DNA of 64,000 nucleotides, from NCBI GenBank assembly GCA_002449305.1, contig DKDI01000006.1, positions 1 through 64,000 on the forward strand. The letters are read 5' to 3'. This DNA comes from Treponema sp. UBA6852. Lineage in GTDB: Bacteria; Spirochaetota; Spirochaetia; Treponematales; Treponemataceae. Below are positions 41,349 to 48,663 of this stretch, in pieces; within the stretch, counting starts at the first letter, position 1; the number at the start of each line of letters is the position of its first letter. Under the pieces are notes generated by a model that saw nothing but the letters and a program-made list of their open reading frames with translations, did not search any database and was not told the origin of the DNA. The position numbers and the translations under genes are program-made.

Positions 41349-42611
41349 TTAAGCTGTTTTTTGTTCAATCAAAAGGGATTCCGCAGTTGGAAGTTCTTTT
41401 TGATTTACAATATCTTTTGTGATTACAAGTTTCTTTTTGCCTTTTACACTCGGAACTTCGTACATAAGGTCAAGCAAAATGTGCTCTACAATTGCCCTTA
41501 GTCCGCGTGCTCCAGTTTTGCTTCTTATTGCCATTTCTGCAATCTGGTCAATCGCATCATCGTCAAAAGAAAGCTCCACATCGTCTATCGCAAAAATAGC
41601 CTGAAACTGTTTTGTTATTGCATTTTTTGGCTCTACAAGAATTCTCTTTAAGTCTTCCTTGTTGAGTTCCTTTAAAGCACAGGTCATTGGAAGTCGTCCG
41701 ATAAGTTCTGGTATAAGACCGAATTTTACCAAGTCATCGCTTGTAACTTGATTCAAAAGCTCCATTCGCTCTTCATTTGTTCTGTGAGTGCCTTCCGCTC
41801 CGAATCCTATTGAAGCAGTTGAAAGACGCTGCTCAATTATTTTGTCAAGTCCAACAAAAGCTCCGCCGCAAATAAACAGAATATTTGTGGTATCAATATC
41901 AATCATTTCCTGATTCGGGTGTTTTCTGCCGCCCTGAGGAGGAACTGAAGCATGTGTTCCTTCAAGAATCTTTAAAAGCGCCTGCTGAACGCCTTCACCA
42001 GAAACATCGCGTGTAATTGAAGTGTTTTCACTTTTCCTTCCGATTTTGTCTATTTCGTCAATAAAAATGATTCCTCGTTCTGCTGCTGCAATATCTCCAT
42101 CCGCCGCATTGATGAGCTTTAAAAGAACATTTTCAACGTCTTCGCCAACGTATCCGGCTTCAGTAAGGGTAGTGGCATCCGCAATTGCAAATGGAACATT
42201 CAGTTTCTGCGCAAGTGTTTTTGCAAGAAGTGTTTTTCCCGAGCCAGTTGGCCCTAAAAGAAGAATGTTCGATTTTTCAATTTTCACATCCATTGTAAGC
42301 TGCTGTTCTCTTGAAATCGAAAGCTGCTTGTAATGATTGTATACTGCCACGGAAAGAACTTTTTTCGCATAATCCTGACCGATAACGTACTGGTCAAGAT
42401 ACGATTTGAATTCTTTTGGAGAAGGAATTGCGCTCATGTCGATTGGAGCGATTGTGTGGGCTTCATTGTTTAAAATCGTCTGGCAAGTTGCAACACAATG
42501 CTCGCAGATATAAATCATGTCATCTGGGGAACTTACAACTCTTCTATGTTCATCAGCAGGACGACCGCAAAATGCGCATACCGGCTGATTGTTTCTGCCT
42601 AATCTGGCCAT
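41349..42611 (-). CDS. clpX: ClpX, ATPase subunit of the Clp protease
   Basis: A 420-residue AAA+ unfoldase that recognises substrates and feeds them to ClpP. The N-terminal zinc-binding domain has Cys 12, 15, 37 and 40 (C-A-F-C and C-E-H-C), Walker A G-P-T-G-S-G-K-T near residue 115, Walker B with I-I-F-I-D-E-I-D-K, the R-K-H-P-N-Q-E pore-side segment and the ClpP-binding I-G-F loop (S-I-G-F-G-A). Normal length. The ATG overlaps the last base of clpP, so the two are coupled. Bordered downstream by a strong terminator. Confidence 0.98.
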   Translation of the reverse strand: MARLGRNNQPVCAFCGRPADEHRRVVSSPDDMIYICEHCVATCQTILNNEAHTIAPIDMSAIPSPKEFKSYLDQYVIGQDYAKKVLSVAVYNHYKQLSISREQQLTMDVKIEKSNILLLGPTGSGKTLLAKTLAQKLNVPFAIADATTLTEAGYVGEDVENVLLKLINAADGDIAAAERGIIFIDEIDKIGRKSENTSITRDVSGEGVQQALLKILEGTHASVPPQGGRKHPNQEMIDIDTTNILFICGGAFVGLDKIIEQRLSTASIGFGAEGTHRTNEERMELLNQVTSDDLVKFGLIPELIGRLPMTCALKELNKEDLKRILVEPKNAITKQFQAIFAIDDVELSFDDDAIDQIAEMAIRSKTGARGLRAIVEHILLDLMYEVPSVKGKKKLVITKDIVNQKELPTAESLLIEQKTA

Positions 42612-43222
42612 TATTGAACTCCTTTTTTCGCGCTGTTCATTATATGGTCAATTATTCCATAATTTTTTGCATCTTCTGCTGGCATATAAAAATCACGCTC
42701 CATATCAACTGCGATTTCTTCTTCTTTTTTTCCTGTCTGCATGGAAAGATATTTTATGCTAAGTTTTTTTAAGCGTCCGATTTCCTTTGCCTGAATCGCA
42801 ATGTCGCTTTCCTGGCCTTGAGTTCCGCCCCAAGGCTGATGAATCATCACACGGCTAGAAGGAAGAGCGTATCTTTTTCCGATTGTTCCGCCGGCAAGAA
42901 TAATTGCACCCATGCTTGCTGCCTGTCCCATGCAAATAGTCTGAATATCGCATCTTACATATTGCATAGTATCGTAAATTGCAAGTCCTGCTGTAACTGA
43001 ACCGCCAGGGCTGTTTATATACATGCTTATGTCTTTTTCTGGATTTTCGCTTTCTAGATAGAGAATTTGCGCCACAATCAAATCTGCTGTTTCATCGCGG
43101 ATTTCTCCATCCACAAAAATTATTCTGTCCTTTAAAAGCCTTGAATACAAGTCATAGGCACGCTCTCCGTTTCCGCTTCTTTCAATGACAGTCGGAACAA
43201 GAGTATTCATAAATTCATTCAT
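42611..43222 (-). CDS. clpP: ClpP protease subunit
   Basis: A 203-residue serine protease that forms the double-heptameric Clp chamber. The catalytic triad is visible as Ser in M-G-Q-A-A-S-M-G-A (about residue 102), His in M-I-H-Q-P-W-G-G (about 127) and an Asp further on near 176. The N-terminus L-V-P-T-V-I-E-R-S is typical of the mature protein. A terminator-like hairpin lies between tig and clpP, so part of the clp transcription may start after it or be reduced by it. Confidence 0.98.
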   Translation of the reverse strand: MNEFMNTLVPTVIERSGNGERAYDLYSRLLKDRIIFVDGEIRDETADLIVAQILYLESENPEKDISMYINSPGGSVTAGLAIYDTMQYVRCDIQTICMGQAASMGAIILAGGTIGKRYALPSSRVMIHQPWGGTQGQESDIAIQAKEIGRLKKLSIKYLSMQTGKKEEEIAVDMERDFYMPAEDAKNYGIIDHIMNSAKKGVQ

Positions 43223-43257
43223 TAAATTTTCCTCTGATGAATAGTGTAAACAAAAAA

Positions 43258-43280
43258 AACGGAATGGGCAACACTCCGTT
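43258..43280 (-). terminator. Terminator or attenuator between tig and clpP
   Basis: On the minus strand arms AACGGAGTG and CATTCCGTT (43280-43272 and 43266-43258) form a 9-bp stem with one G-U pair, followed by T8. It is 28 bases after the tig stop and 36 bases before the clpP start. Confidence 0.75.
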
Positions 43281-43308
43281 TTTTTCTTATCGTCAGAAAT
43301 TTTATAAA

Positions 43309-44679
43309 CTAGCGATTGTTTTTAAAAAGATCCGCAAAGTCAACTTTGTCGCCTTTTGAAACTTTCACCTGTTTGTAAAGCTCATCGTAAAGCTTGTTTT
43401 CTTTTATTTCATCAATAATATATTCTTTTGCACGTGCATCTTTGTAGTGCTCTTTTACTTCATCAAGAGTTGAGCCTGATTCATCTGCAATTTTTGCGAA
43501 TTCTGCTTCAACTTCTTCTGGAGTAACCGCAATATTTTTCTCACGGATAAGAGCATCAACAATCAGGCGGCTTTTGAGCATTTTTTCAGCATCTCCAGTC
43601 CACTGTGTGAGCATATTTTCTTTTGACTGTCCAGAAGCTGAAATCATTTTTTCAAGCTGCTCTGGTGTTGTCTGGAACTGCTGCGCCATCATTCTCCAGC
43701 GGCTTTCCATTTCTGCCTGAACCATTGACTTTGGAAGCACAATCGGATTTTTTTCTACAAGCTGCTCAAGAAGACTCTGCGATTTAAGTTCTGAAATTTT
43801 TCTATTTTTTGCGCTTTCAAGACCTTTAGAAATATCTTTTTTAAGATCATCAAGTGTTTTGTATTTTTCGCTTACATCCTGCGCAAGCTCGTCATCAAGA
43901 GCTGGAAGATTGCGGAGTTTTATAGCTTTTACAGTTACGCTGATTTTCTTTGTTTTTCCGGCAAGATCTTTGTTTTCATCTTTAGCATCATAAGTCTTAG
44001 AGATTTCCTTTGTCTCATCCTTTTTCATGCCAATGATTTCGTCATCAATCTTGTAGATATTCTCACCTGTTCCAACAGTGAAAACAAAGCCTTCGCGCTC
44101 GCTTCCTTGAATTGCAGCTCCAGAGTCATCAAGCTCTTTGTAGTCGATTGTAACAATATTGTCTTTTTCAACAGGCTCGCCTTCTTTTTTATCGATTACA
44201 ACAGCGTTTCTTTCCTGAATAGCTTTCAATTCTTCATTGAGTTCTTTTTCGCCAATTTCAACCTGAGGCTCTTTTACTTCAATTTTTGAAAAATCTTTTA
44301 CTTCAACAGAAGGGAAAACGTCATAAACAACAGAAAAAGTCAAATCTTTGTCTGTGCTGAATTCTGGAAGCTTGTCGCCGTCAAGACGTGGCTGAGTGTA
44401 GGGAAGAGGACGGATGTCTTTTGATTCTTCCTCTGCGAAAATCTGGTTCAAAGATTCATCGATAAGATCTGCGAGAACTTCCTGCTTTAGGGAATCTCCA
44501 TACTTTTGTTCAAGAACTTTTACAGGAACATGACCTTTGCGGAATCCTGGAAGCTGAACATTTTTTGCGTATTTAGAAATGTTTTTGTTGTATCCAGAAA
44601 CAACATCTTCTTTTGCAATTGTGGCAGTGAGTTTTACTGCTGAATTTTCAAGTTTGGAAATTTCCTTTGTTACCTTCAC
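43309..44679 (-). CDS. tig: Trigger factor (ribosome-associated chaperone and prolyl isomerase)
   Basis: A 456-residue chaperone. The N-terminal ribosome-binding domain carries the signature G-F-R-K-G-x-x-P near residues 46-53; the PPIase (FKBP-like) domain occupies about 165-250 and the C-terminal chaperone arms the rest. The start codon is GTG (44679) with GAGAGG 8 bases ahead; there is no nearer in-frame ATG upstream. TATAAT lies at 44699-44694, so the start of transcription would be extremely close to the Shine-Dalgarno and a longer transcript from the tRNA cluster or repeat region is possible. tig-clpP-clpX is the standard order in many bacteria. Confidence 0.95.
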   Translation of the reverse strand: MKVTKEISKLENSAVKLTATIAKEDVVSGYNKNISKYAKNVQLPGFRKGHVPVKVLEQKYGDSLKQEVLADLIDESLNQIFAEEESKDIRPLPYTQPRLDGDKLPEFSTDKDLTFSVVYDVFPSVEVKDFSKIEVKEPQVEIGEKELNEELKAIQERNAVVIDKKEGEPVEKDNIVTIDYKELDDSGAAIQGSEREGFVFTVGTGENIYKIDDEIIGMKKDETKEISKTYDAKDENKDLAGKTKKISVTVKAIKLRNLPALDDELAQDVSEKYKTLDDLKKDISKGLESAKNRKISELKSQSLLEQLVEKNPIVLPKSMVQAEMESRWRMMAQQFQTTPEQLEKMISASGQSKENMLTQWTGDAEKMLKSRLIVDALIREKNIAVTPEEVEAEFAKIADESGSTLDEVKEHYKDARAKEYIIDEIKENKLYDELYKQVKVSKGDKVDFADLFKNNR

Positions 44680-44703
44680 GTGGGAACCTCTCGATTATAA
44701 AAT

Positions 44704-44779
44704 ACACCGGGTCAAGGCACGCTTCATTTTAATCCTTGACACAGCCGTTTTTAGGGATTTATAAGCCCTAAATAAAAAA
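44704..44779. repeat. Dispersed intergenic repeat, copy 1
   Basis: About 75 bases that match 59411-59489: AAATAC, GGTCAAGG, a variable loop, CCTTGACNCAGCCGTTTTTAGG, a short spacer, CCCTAAATAAAAAA. It contains two hairpins, GTCAAGG/CCTTGAC (44711-44717 with 44734-44740) and TTTAGGG/CCCTAAA (44750-44756 with 44766-44772); the second with flanking A and T runs can act as a terminator. It lies between the last tRNA-Gly and tig. Confidence 0.8.
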
Positions 44780-44814
44780 GCGATTCAGAAAAAATCCAAA
44801 TCGCTTCGTCGTCG

Positions 44815-44886
44815 AGCGGAAAACGGGAATCGAACCCGCAACATCGACCTTGGCAAGGTCGCGCTCTACCATTGAGCCATTTCCGC
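44815..44886 (-). tRNA. tRNA-Gly (anticodon GCC), copy 2
   Basis: Full cloverleaf on the minus strand: acceptor GCGGAAA, D-arm GCTC...GAGC, anticodon loop TTGCCAA giving GCC, T-arm GCGGG-TTCGATT-CCCGT. CCA is not encoded. Identical to the gene at 44935-45006. Confidence 0.97.
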
Positions 44887-44934
44887 AAATTGCGTCGCAG
44901 CAACTGAATCCAGCACTGCTTTTAATAATGTAAG

Positions 44935-45006
44935 AGCGGAAAACGGGAATCGAACCCGCAACATCGACCTTGGCAAGGTCGCGCTCTACCATTGAGCCAT
45001 TTCCGC
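44935..45006 (-). tRNA. tRNA-Gly (anticodon GCC), copy 1
   Basis: Identical in all 72 bases to the copy at 44815-44886, from which it is separated by 48 unrelated bases. Anticodon GCC; reads GGC and GGT. CCA not encoded. Confidence 0.97.
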
Positions 45007-45061
45007 AAAACCTCTGCGTTTTGTATTAATTTCTTTTCAACTAAAAAGAAGATTAAAAATA

Positions 45062-45142
45062 TGCGAAAGGAGGGACTTGAACCCTCACGCCTAGGGCACT
45101 AGATCCTAAGTCTAGCGTGTCTGCCAATTTCACCACTCTCGC
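45062..45142 (-). tRNA. tRNA-Leu (anticodon TAG)
   Basis: Acceptor GCGAGAG pairs with CTTTCGC using wobble, D-arm includes GGCAGACACGC, anticodon loop CTTAGGA gives TAG (reads CTA and relatives), a long variable arm (TGCCCTAGGCG) typical of class II tRNAs, and T-loop GTTCAAGTC. CCA not encoded. Confidence 0.95.
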
Positions 45143-45181
45143 GTGAATTTTTTGACCTACACAGAGTGTTTCAAAATCCTT

Positions 45182-45254
45182 TGAGCGATGGGAGGATCGA
45201 ACTCCCGACCCACAGATTAAGAGTCTGTTGCTCTACCAGCTGAGCTAATCGCCC
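45182..45254 (-). tRNA. tRNA-Lys (anticodon CTT)
   Basis: Acceptor GGGCGAT with ATCGCTC (one G-U), D-arm GCTC-AGCTGGTA-GAGC, anticodon loop CTCTTAA giving CTT, T-arm CGGGAG-TTCGATC-CTCCC. Discriminator A. CCA not encoded. Confidence 0.96.
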
Positions 45255-45261
45255 GATTTTA

Positions 45262-45335
45262 TGCGTCCGACACGGCTCGAACGTGCAACCTTCGGATTCG
45301 AAGTCCACTGCTCTATCCAGTTGAGCTACGAACGC
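45262..45335 (-). tRNA. tRNA-Arg (anticodon TCG)
   Basis: Acceptor GCGTTCG with CGGACGC (one G-U), D-arm GCTC-AACTGGATA-GAGC, anticodon loop CTTCGAA giving TCG, T-loop TTCGAGC. A TCG anticodon reads CGA. CCA not encoded. Confidence 0.96.
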
Positions 45336-45366
45336 GTCCTGCTGCACGGCTCCACGTTGGAATCCG

Positions 45367-45439
45367 GGTGCCTGGTGGGATTTGAACCCACGACAACCAG
45401 ATCCACAATCTGGCGCTCTACCCCTGAACTACAGGCACC
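45367..45439 (-). tRNA. tRNA-His (anticodon GTG)
   Basis: The 5' end carries the extra G(-1) paired with C73 that identifies histidine tRNAs (GGTGCCTG against CAGGCACC). Anticodon loop TTGTGGA gives GTG; T-loop TTCAAAT. First gene of the six-tRNA cluster, which reads His-Arg-Lys-Leu-Gly-Gly toward tig. Confidence 0.96.
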
Positions 45440-45516
45440 ATGCAATCAACGAAATAGAATATATCTGAATTACTTTTGTTGGTCAAGCAGAAACTACAAA
45501 ATTTCTAAAAAAAAAT

Positions 45517-46287
45517 TCATTTTATAAAGTTTCCCAAGATACTCACCGCAATCAGTAAAAATGACACGGCAAAGCACACAAAGTCCCGCGCTTTATATGG
45601 ATATTTTTTTAGGCAGCAGCCGGATGTCCGCAGTTTGAAGCCGCGCAAGTCAGCCGCAATTGCCGTTCCGCTTGTTTTTCTCACAGAAGAAACCAAAAGG
45701 GGAGCGCACAAAGGCAAAATCAGCGCAAGTTTTTTCAGCGGATTTTTTGTGTCCAGCTGGATTCCGCGTGAAGTCTGAGCTTCCTGAATTCCTTCCATTT
45801 CCTGCGCAAAAACCGGAATAAAACGGATTGCGGTTGTCAATGTAAATGCGTATTTGTACGGAACGTGAAGTTTTTCAACAAGCGCGTTTGAAAGGTCGGC
45901 AAGTTTCGTAACAGAAAGCATCAGGGCAAGCGGAAGAGTTGCGCCGCAAAGTTTAAGCACAAGATTCAGCGAGGTTGCAAGCCCGGCATCTGTTATTTTC
46001 AAAAATGAAATCTGGTAAACAACATTGCCGCTTCTTATTATCAAAATCTGAAGAATAAAAAGGAAAACTGAAATTTTAACAAGCCCTTTCAAAAGCCTGA
46101 ATGTCCTTGCTGAAATTCCGCAGAGAATTCCCGTCGCAATGTCAACGGCAAGAAGCAGAACCAGAATTTCAGCGGACGAGGAAATAAAGCATGATGCGCA
46201 AACCGCCATTGAAAAAATCAGCTTTGAAACTGGATTCATTTTGTGGAAAACAGAAGTTCCCGGAACGTAATCGACAAGTCCTTTCAT
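45517..46287 (-). CDS. ecfT: ECF transporter transmembrane component (EcfT/CbiQ family)
   Basis: A 256-residue membrane protein with about six hydrophobic segments. The N-terminal Y-V-P-G-T-S-V-F-H-K-M-N-P-V-S-K and the two cytoplasmic coupling motifs E-A-Q-T-S-R-G near residue 168 and A-D-L-R-G-F near 213 (the A-R-G motifs that dock onto the ATPases) are diagnostic. It joins the two ATPases and S component encoded just upstream to make an energy-coupling-factor importer. The start lies inside the stop of the upstream ATPase (ATGA), so it is translationally coupled and is the last gene of the set. Confidence 0.93.
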   Translation of the reverse strand: MKGLVDYVPGTSVFHKMNPVSKLIFSMAVCASCFISSSAEILVLLLAVDIATGILCGISARTFRLLKGLVKISVFLFILQILIIRSGNVVYQISFLKITDAGLATSLNLVLKLCGATLPLALMLSVTKLADLSNALVEKLHVPYKYAFTLTTAIRFIPVFAQEMEGIQEAQTSRGIQLDTKNPLKKLALILPLCAPLLVSSVRKTSGTAIAADLRGFKLRTSGCCLKKYPYKARDFVCFAVSFLLIAVSILGNFIK

Positions 46288-47111
46288 TTTATTGCCTCCT
46301 GAATTTTTGCGGCAAGCTCATCTGCTGTGCGGACGTTTTCAAAATTGAATCTGCCCGGAAATTTTTCTTCAAGCTCAAGCGCAATCTGAATAATCTGCGG
46401 AGGAAGAAGGCTAGCTTTTTGCAAGATTTCTTTGCTGCGCATTATTTCAAGAGTTTTTCCGTCCGCCTCGATTTTTCCGTTTGCAAGAACAATCATCCGC
46501 TGTGCGAAGTCAAGAACAAGCTCCATGTCGTGGCAAACCATAATTACTGTTGTTCCGTTTTGGTTCAGCTCTTTTACTGCGCTCATGATTTCCATGCATT
46601 CCTTGTAGTCAAGCCCGGTTGTCGGCTCGTCAAGAATCATGACTTTCGGTTCGACTGCAATAATTGAAGCCAATGCAAGCCGCTGCCTTTGTCCTCGGCT
46701 AAGTGAAAATGGTGCTTCATCCGGATTGAATCCAAATCGCCCGATAATTTTTTCTGTGCGCTTAGAAATTTCCTCTTCAGTTCCTGTTTTCAAAGCTTTC
46801 TGCCCGAATGCAATTTCGTCCCGGACTGTGTAAGTGCAAAGCTGGCGGTCAGGATTCTGAAAAAGAAAGCCTGTGTTTTTTGCAAGCACGCTGTTTTTCG
46901 CTTTTTTTGTGTCGATTCCGTTTACGCTGATTTTTCCGTCGGAAGGCTTTAAAATTCCTGCAAGAAGTTTGCTGAATGTTGACTTTCCGGCTCCGTTCTC
47001 TCCTGTGAGCGCAACAAATTCTCCATCTTTTATTGAAAGTGAAATTCCGTGAATAAGCTCGGCATCTTTTGTTTTTCCGTAGCCGAATCGGACTGAATCG
47101 CATTCAATCAT
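46284..47111 (-). CDS. ecfA2: ECF transporter ATPase (EcfA2-like)
   Basis: A 275-residue ABC ATPase. Walker A G-E-N-G-A-G-K-S near 36-43, Q-loop L-F-Q-N-P-D-R-Q, signature L-S-R-G-Q-R-Q-R, Walker B V-M-I-L-D-E-P-T-T-G-L-D and switch His in M-V-C-H-D-M. Ends with the F-P-G-R-F-N-F helix typical of EcfA dimer contacts. Its ATG overlaps the previous gene (ATGA). Pairs with the next gene as a heterodimer. Confidence 0.92.
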   Translation of the reverse strand: MIECDSVRFGYGKTKDAELIHGISLSIKDGEFVALTGENGAGKSTFSKLLAGILKPSDGKISVNGIDTKKAKNSVLAKNTGFLFQNPDRQLCTYTVRDEIAFGQKALKTGTEEEISKRTEKIIGRFGFNPDEAPFSLSRGQRQRLALASIIAVEPKVMILDEPTTGLDYKECMEIMSAVKELNQNGTTVIMVCHDMELVLDFAQRMIVLANGKIEADGKTLEIMRSKEILQKASLLPPQIIQIALELEEKFPGRFNFENVRTADELAAKIQEAIK

Positions 47112-47950
47112 AAAAGTCCTCCTGCAAGCGAAACGGCTTCTTTTGTGTCAATGCAAATTTCTTTTTCCGGCGTTATCATTTTGCGTGAAAGAAGGCTTTT
47201 GTAAAAATCAACTGCGCGCGGATAATTTACGCCAAGCAAAGCAAGCTCGCTGGAATTTTTTAGAACATCGCGGATATTTCCAAAAGACTTTAAAGAGCCT
47301 TTGTCAATCACGGCAAGTTTTTTGGCAAATTCACAAAGCAGCATGATTTTTTGTTCTATTACAATAATTGTCATTCCGTAAGATTCATTCAGGTCTTTTA
47401 GAATTCTAAAAATGTTTCTGCTGGATGCCGGGTCAAGTTCGCCGGTCGGCTCGTCAAGCACAAGAATTTTAGGCTTCAGCGCGAGAATTGCGGCAACTGC
47501 GGTTTTCTGTTTTTGTCCGCCGCTCAGTCCGGAAATTTCCCGGCTGCGGAGATTTTCAATTCCGGTTTCTTTCAACGCCCACTCAAGCCGGCTTTCGATT
47601 TCGTCTTTTGGGATTCCAAAATTTTCAAGTCCGAAAAGAATTTCATCTTCAACAATGGAGCAAGTCATCTGGCTGTCGATGTCCTGAAAAACGCTTCCGA
47701 CTTCAAGCGCAATGCTGCACGGATCGTTTTCAAAAACATCTTTTCCGTTTACGCAGACTTTTCCGTAATATTCGCCTTTGTAGTGGTGCGGAATGATTCC
47801 GTTTATCGCGCAGCTGAGTGTTGTTTTTCCGGCTCCAGACGCTCCGATTATTCCGACAAAATCGCCGTCTTGAATTTCCATTGAAATATTTTTCAACACA
47901 GGAACTGAACTTCCGCTATACGCAAAGCTTAAATTTTCTATGCTTATCAT
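47108..47950 (-). CDS. ecfA1: ECF transporter ATPase (EcfA1-like)
   Basis: A 280-residue ABC ATPase. Walker A G-A-S-G-A-G-K-T, Q-loop V-F-Q-D-I-D-S-Q, signature L-S-G-G-Q-K-Q-K, Walker B I-L-V-L-D-E-P-T-G-E-L-D, and an E-Q-K-I-M segment at the switch position where His is usual (I-V-I-E-Q-K). The lack of the switch His suggests that one of the two ATP sites of the heterodimer is non-canonical, while the partner keeps a normal M-V-C-H-D. It starts 14 bases after the S component. Confidence 0.9.
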   Translation of the reverse strand: MISIENLSFAYSGSSVPVLKNISMEIQDGDFVGIIGASGAGKTTLSCAINGIIPHHYKGEYYGKVCVNGKDVFENDPCSIALEVGSVFQDIDSQMTCSIVEDEILFGLENFGIPKDEIESRLEWALKETGIENLRSREISGLSGGQKQKTAVAAILALKPKILVLDEPTGELDPASSRNIFRILKDLNESYGMTIIVIEQKIMLLCEFAKKLAVIDKGSLKSFGNIRDVLKNSSELALLGVNYPRAVDFYKSLLSRKMITPEKEICIDTKEAVSLAGGLL

Positions 47951-47964
47951 TTTGCCACCGATTG

Positions 47965-48522
47965 TTATTTCAAAGTCATTTTCAGCGGAATATAAAGCAG
48001 CTGGACAAGAACCGCGTTAATGCAGGCCGTGCAAAGAACAATCGGAATGTAAGCCGCAAGTGTCGCCTTGTCTGCGCGGAGAGCAAAAATCAGCAGAACT
48101 GTGTAAAGTCCGCCGCTCACGAATGTGCTGAACAAAGTTGCGACTGCTGGTTTGAAATCGATTTTTCCAAGCTTAGGAAGCGGAATTTTTATCAGAAGCG
48201 ACATCACGATTGCGCCCGCAAATTCGCTTGCAAAGTTCAAGTACGGAGTTCCCGGAAAGAACTGGCAGATTGCGCCTGCAAGAATTCCGATTACCGCCGC
48301 CGCTGCTACATTTGCGTTAATCAATGCAATCGCCATGCAGTACATTGCGATAATAAAGTTTGGTTTCATTCCGCCGATGTTAATGAGCGAGCCTACAAAA
48401 AATTTTAGAACCGCTCCGGCCGCAAGCAAAACTGCAACTAGAATCAAGTCGCGGATTTGAAGTCCTTTTTTCTCTGAAGTTTCAAGAACACGTTTTTCAC
48501 CAAGATTTTCGTTTTCATTCAT
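47965..48522 (-). CDS. ECF transporter substrate-binding S component, substrate unknown
   Basis: A 185-residue protein with six hydrophobic segments following a polar 25-residue N-terminal part. The G-A-I-C-Q-F-F-P-G-T-P-Y-L-N-F-A-S-E-F segment in the middle carries the family's loop contacts; small residues in the first helix (L-L-A-A-G-A-V-L) can form the contact with EcfT. Size and gene order (S-A-A-T) are standard for group I ECF importers of vitamins and related compounds. The substrate cannot be assigned: no riboswitch and no vitamin-biosynthesis gene is nearby. Start codon has AGGAG 7 bases upstream. Confidence 0.82.
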   Translation of the reverse strand: MNENENLGEKRVLETSEKKGLQIRDLILVAVLLAAGAVLKFFVGSLINIGGMKPNFIIAMYCMAIALINANVAAAAVIGILAGAICQFFPGTPYLNFASEFAGAIVMSLLIKIPLPKLGKIDFKPAVATLFSTFVSGGLYTVLLIFALRADKATLAAYIPIVLCTACINAVLVQLLYIPLKMTLK

Positions 48523-48542
48523 AAAAAGCTCCTGTCTATTTT

Positions 48543-48586
48543 GTTTCTGTTAGTAGAAACGTATATCTGATGTGCTTTTTTGTCAA
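48543..48586 (-). promoter_or_regulatory. ECF operon promoter with an overlapping 18-base dyad
   Basis: On the minus strand a consensus -35 TTGACA (48586-48581) is followed after 15 bases by TATACG (48565-48560). Immediately overlapping and downstream lies the perfect dyad GTTTCTACTAACAGAAAC (48560-48543; six-base arms, six-base spacer), placed where a repressor would block the polymerase. No riboswitch fold was seen in the leader. Confidence 0.5.
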
Positions 48587-48651
48587 GAGAGAAAATTATT
48601 TTTTTTTCAAAATGAAATTTTAAGGCAATAGACTTTTGAACAAAGCTAAGC

Positions 48652-48663
48652 TATAATTTAAGA
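48652..48663 (+). promoter_or_regulatory. -10 box directly before the ankyrin gene start (leaderless)
   Basis: TATAAT at 48652-48657 leaves 6 bases to the ATG at 48664, so the start of transcription and of translation almost coincide. A TAGACT box 17 bases upstream is a weak -35. No Shine-Dalgarno fits. Confidence 0.5.

Noticed and set aside
44768..44992. A short open frame that encodes a repeated peptide
   Set aside because: It lies over the two identical tRNA-Gly genes; the repeat is the tRNA sequence, not a protein repeat or a CRISPR.
44815..45439. Regularly spaced repeats that could be taken for a CRISPR array
   Set aside because: They fold as six complete tRNAs with different anticodons, two of them identical.
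48523..48663. A riboswitch upstream of the ECF S component
   Set aside because: The leader is under 60 bases and shows only the 18-base dyad; no known vitamin riboswitch core is present.
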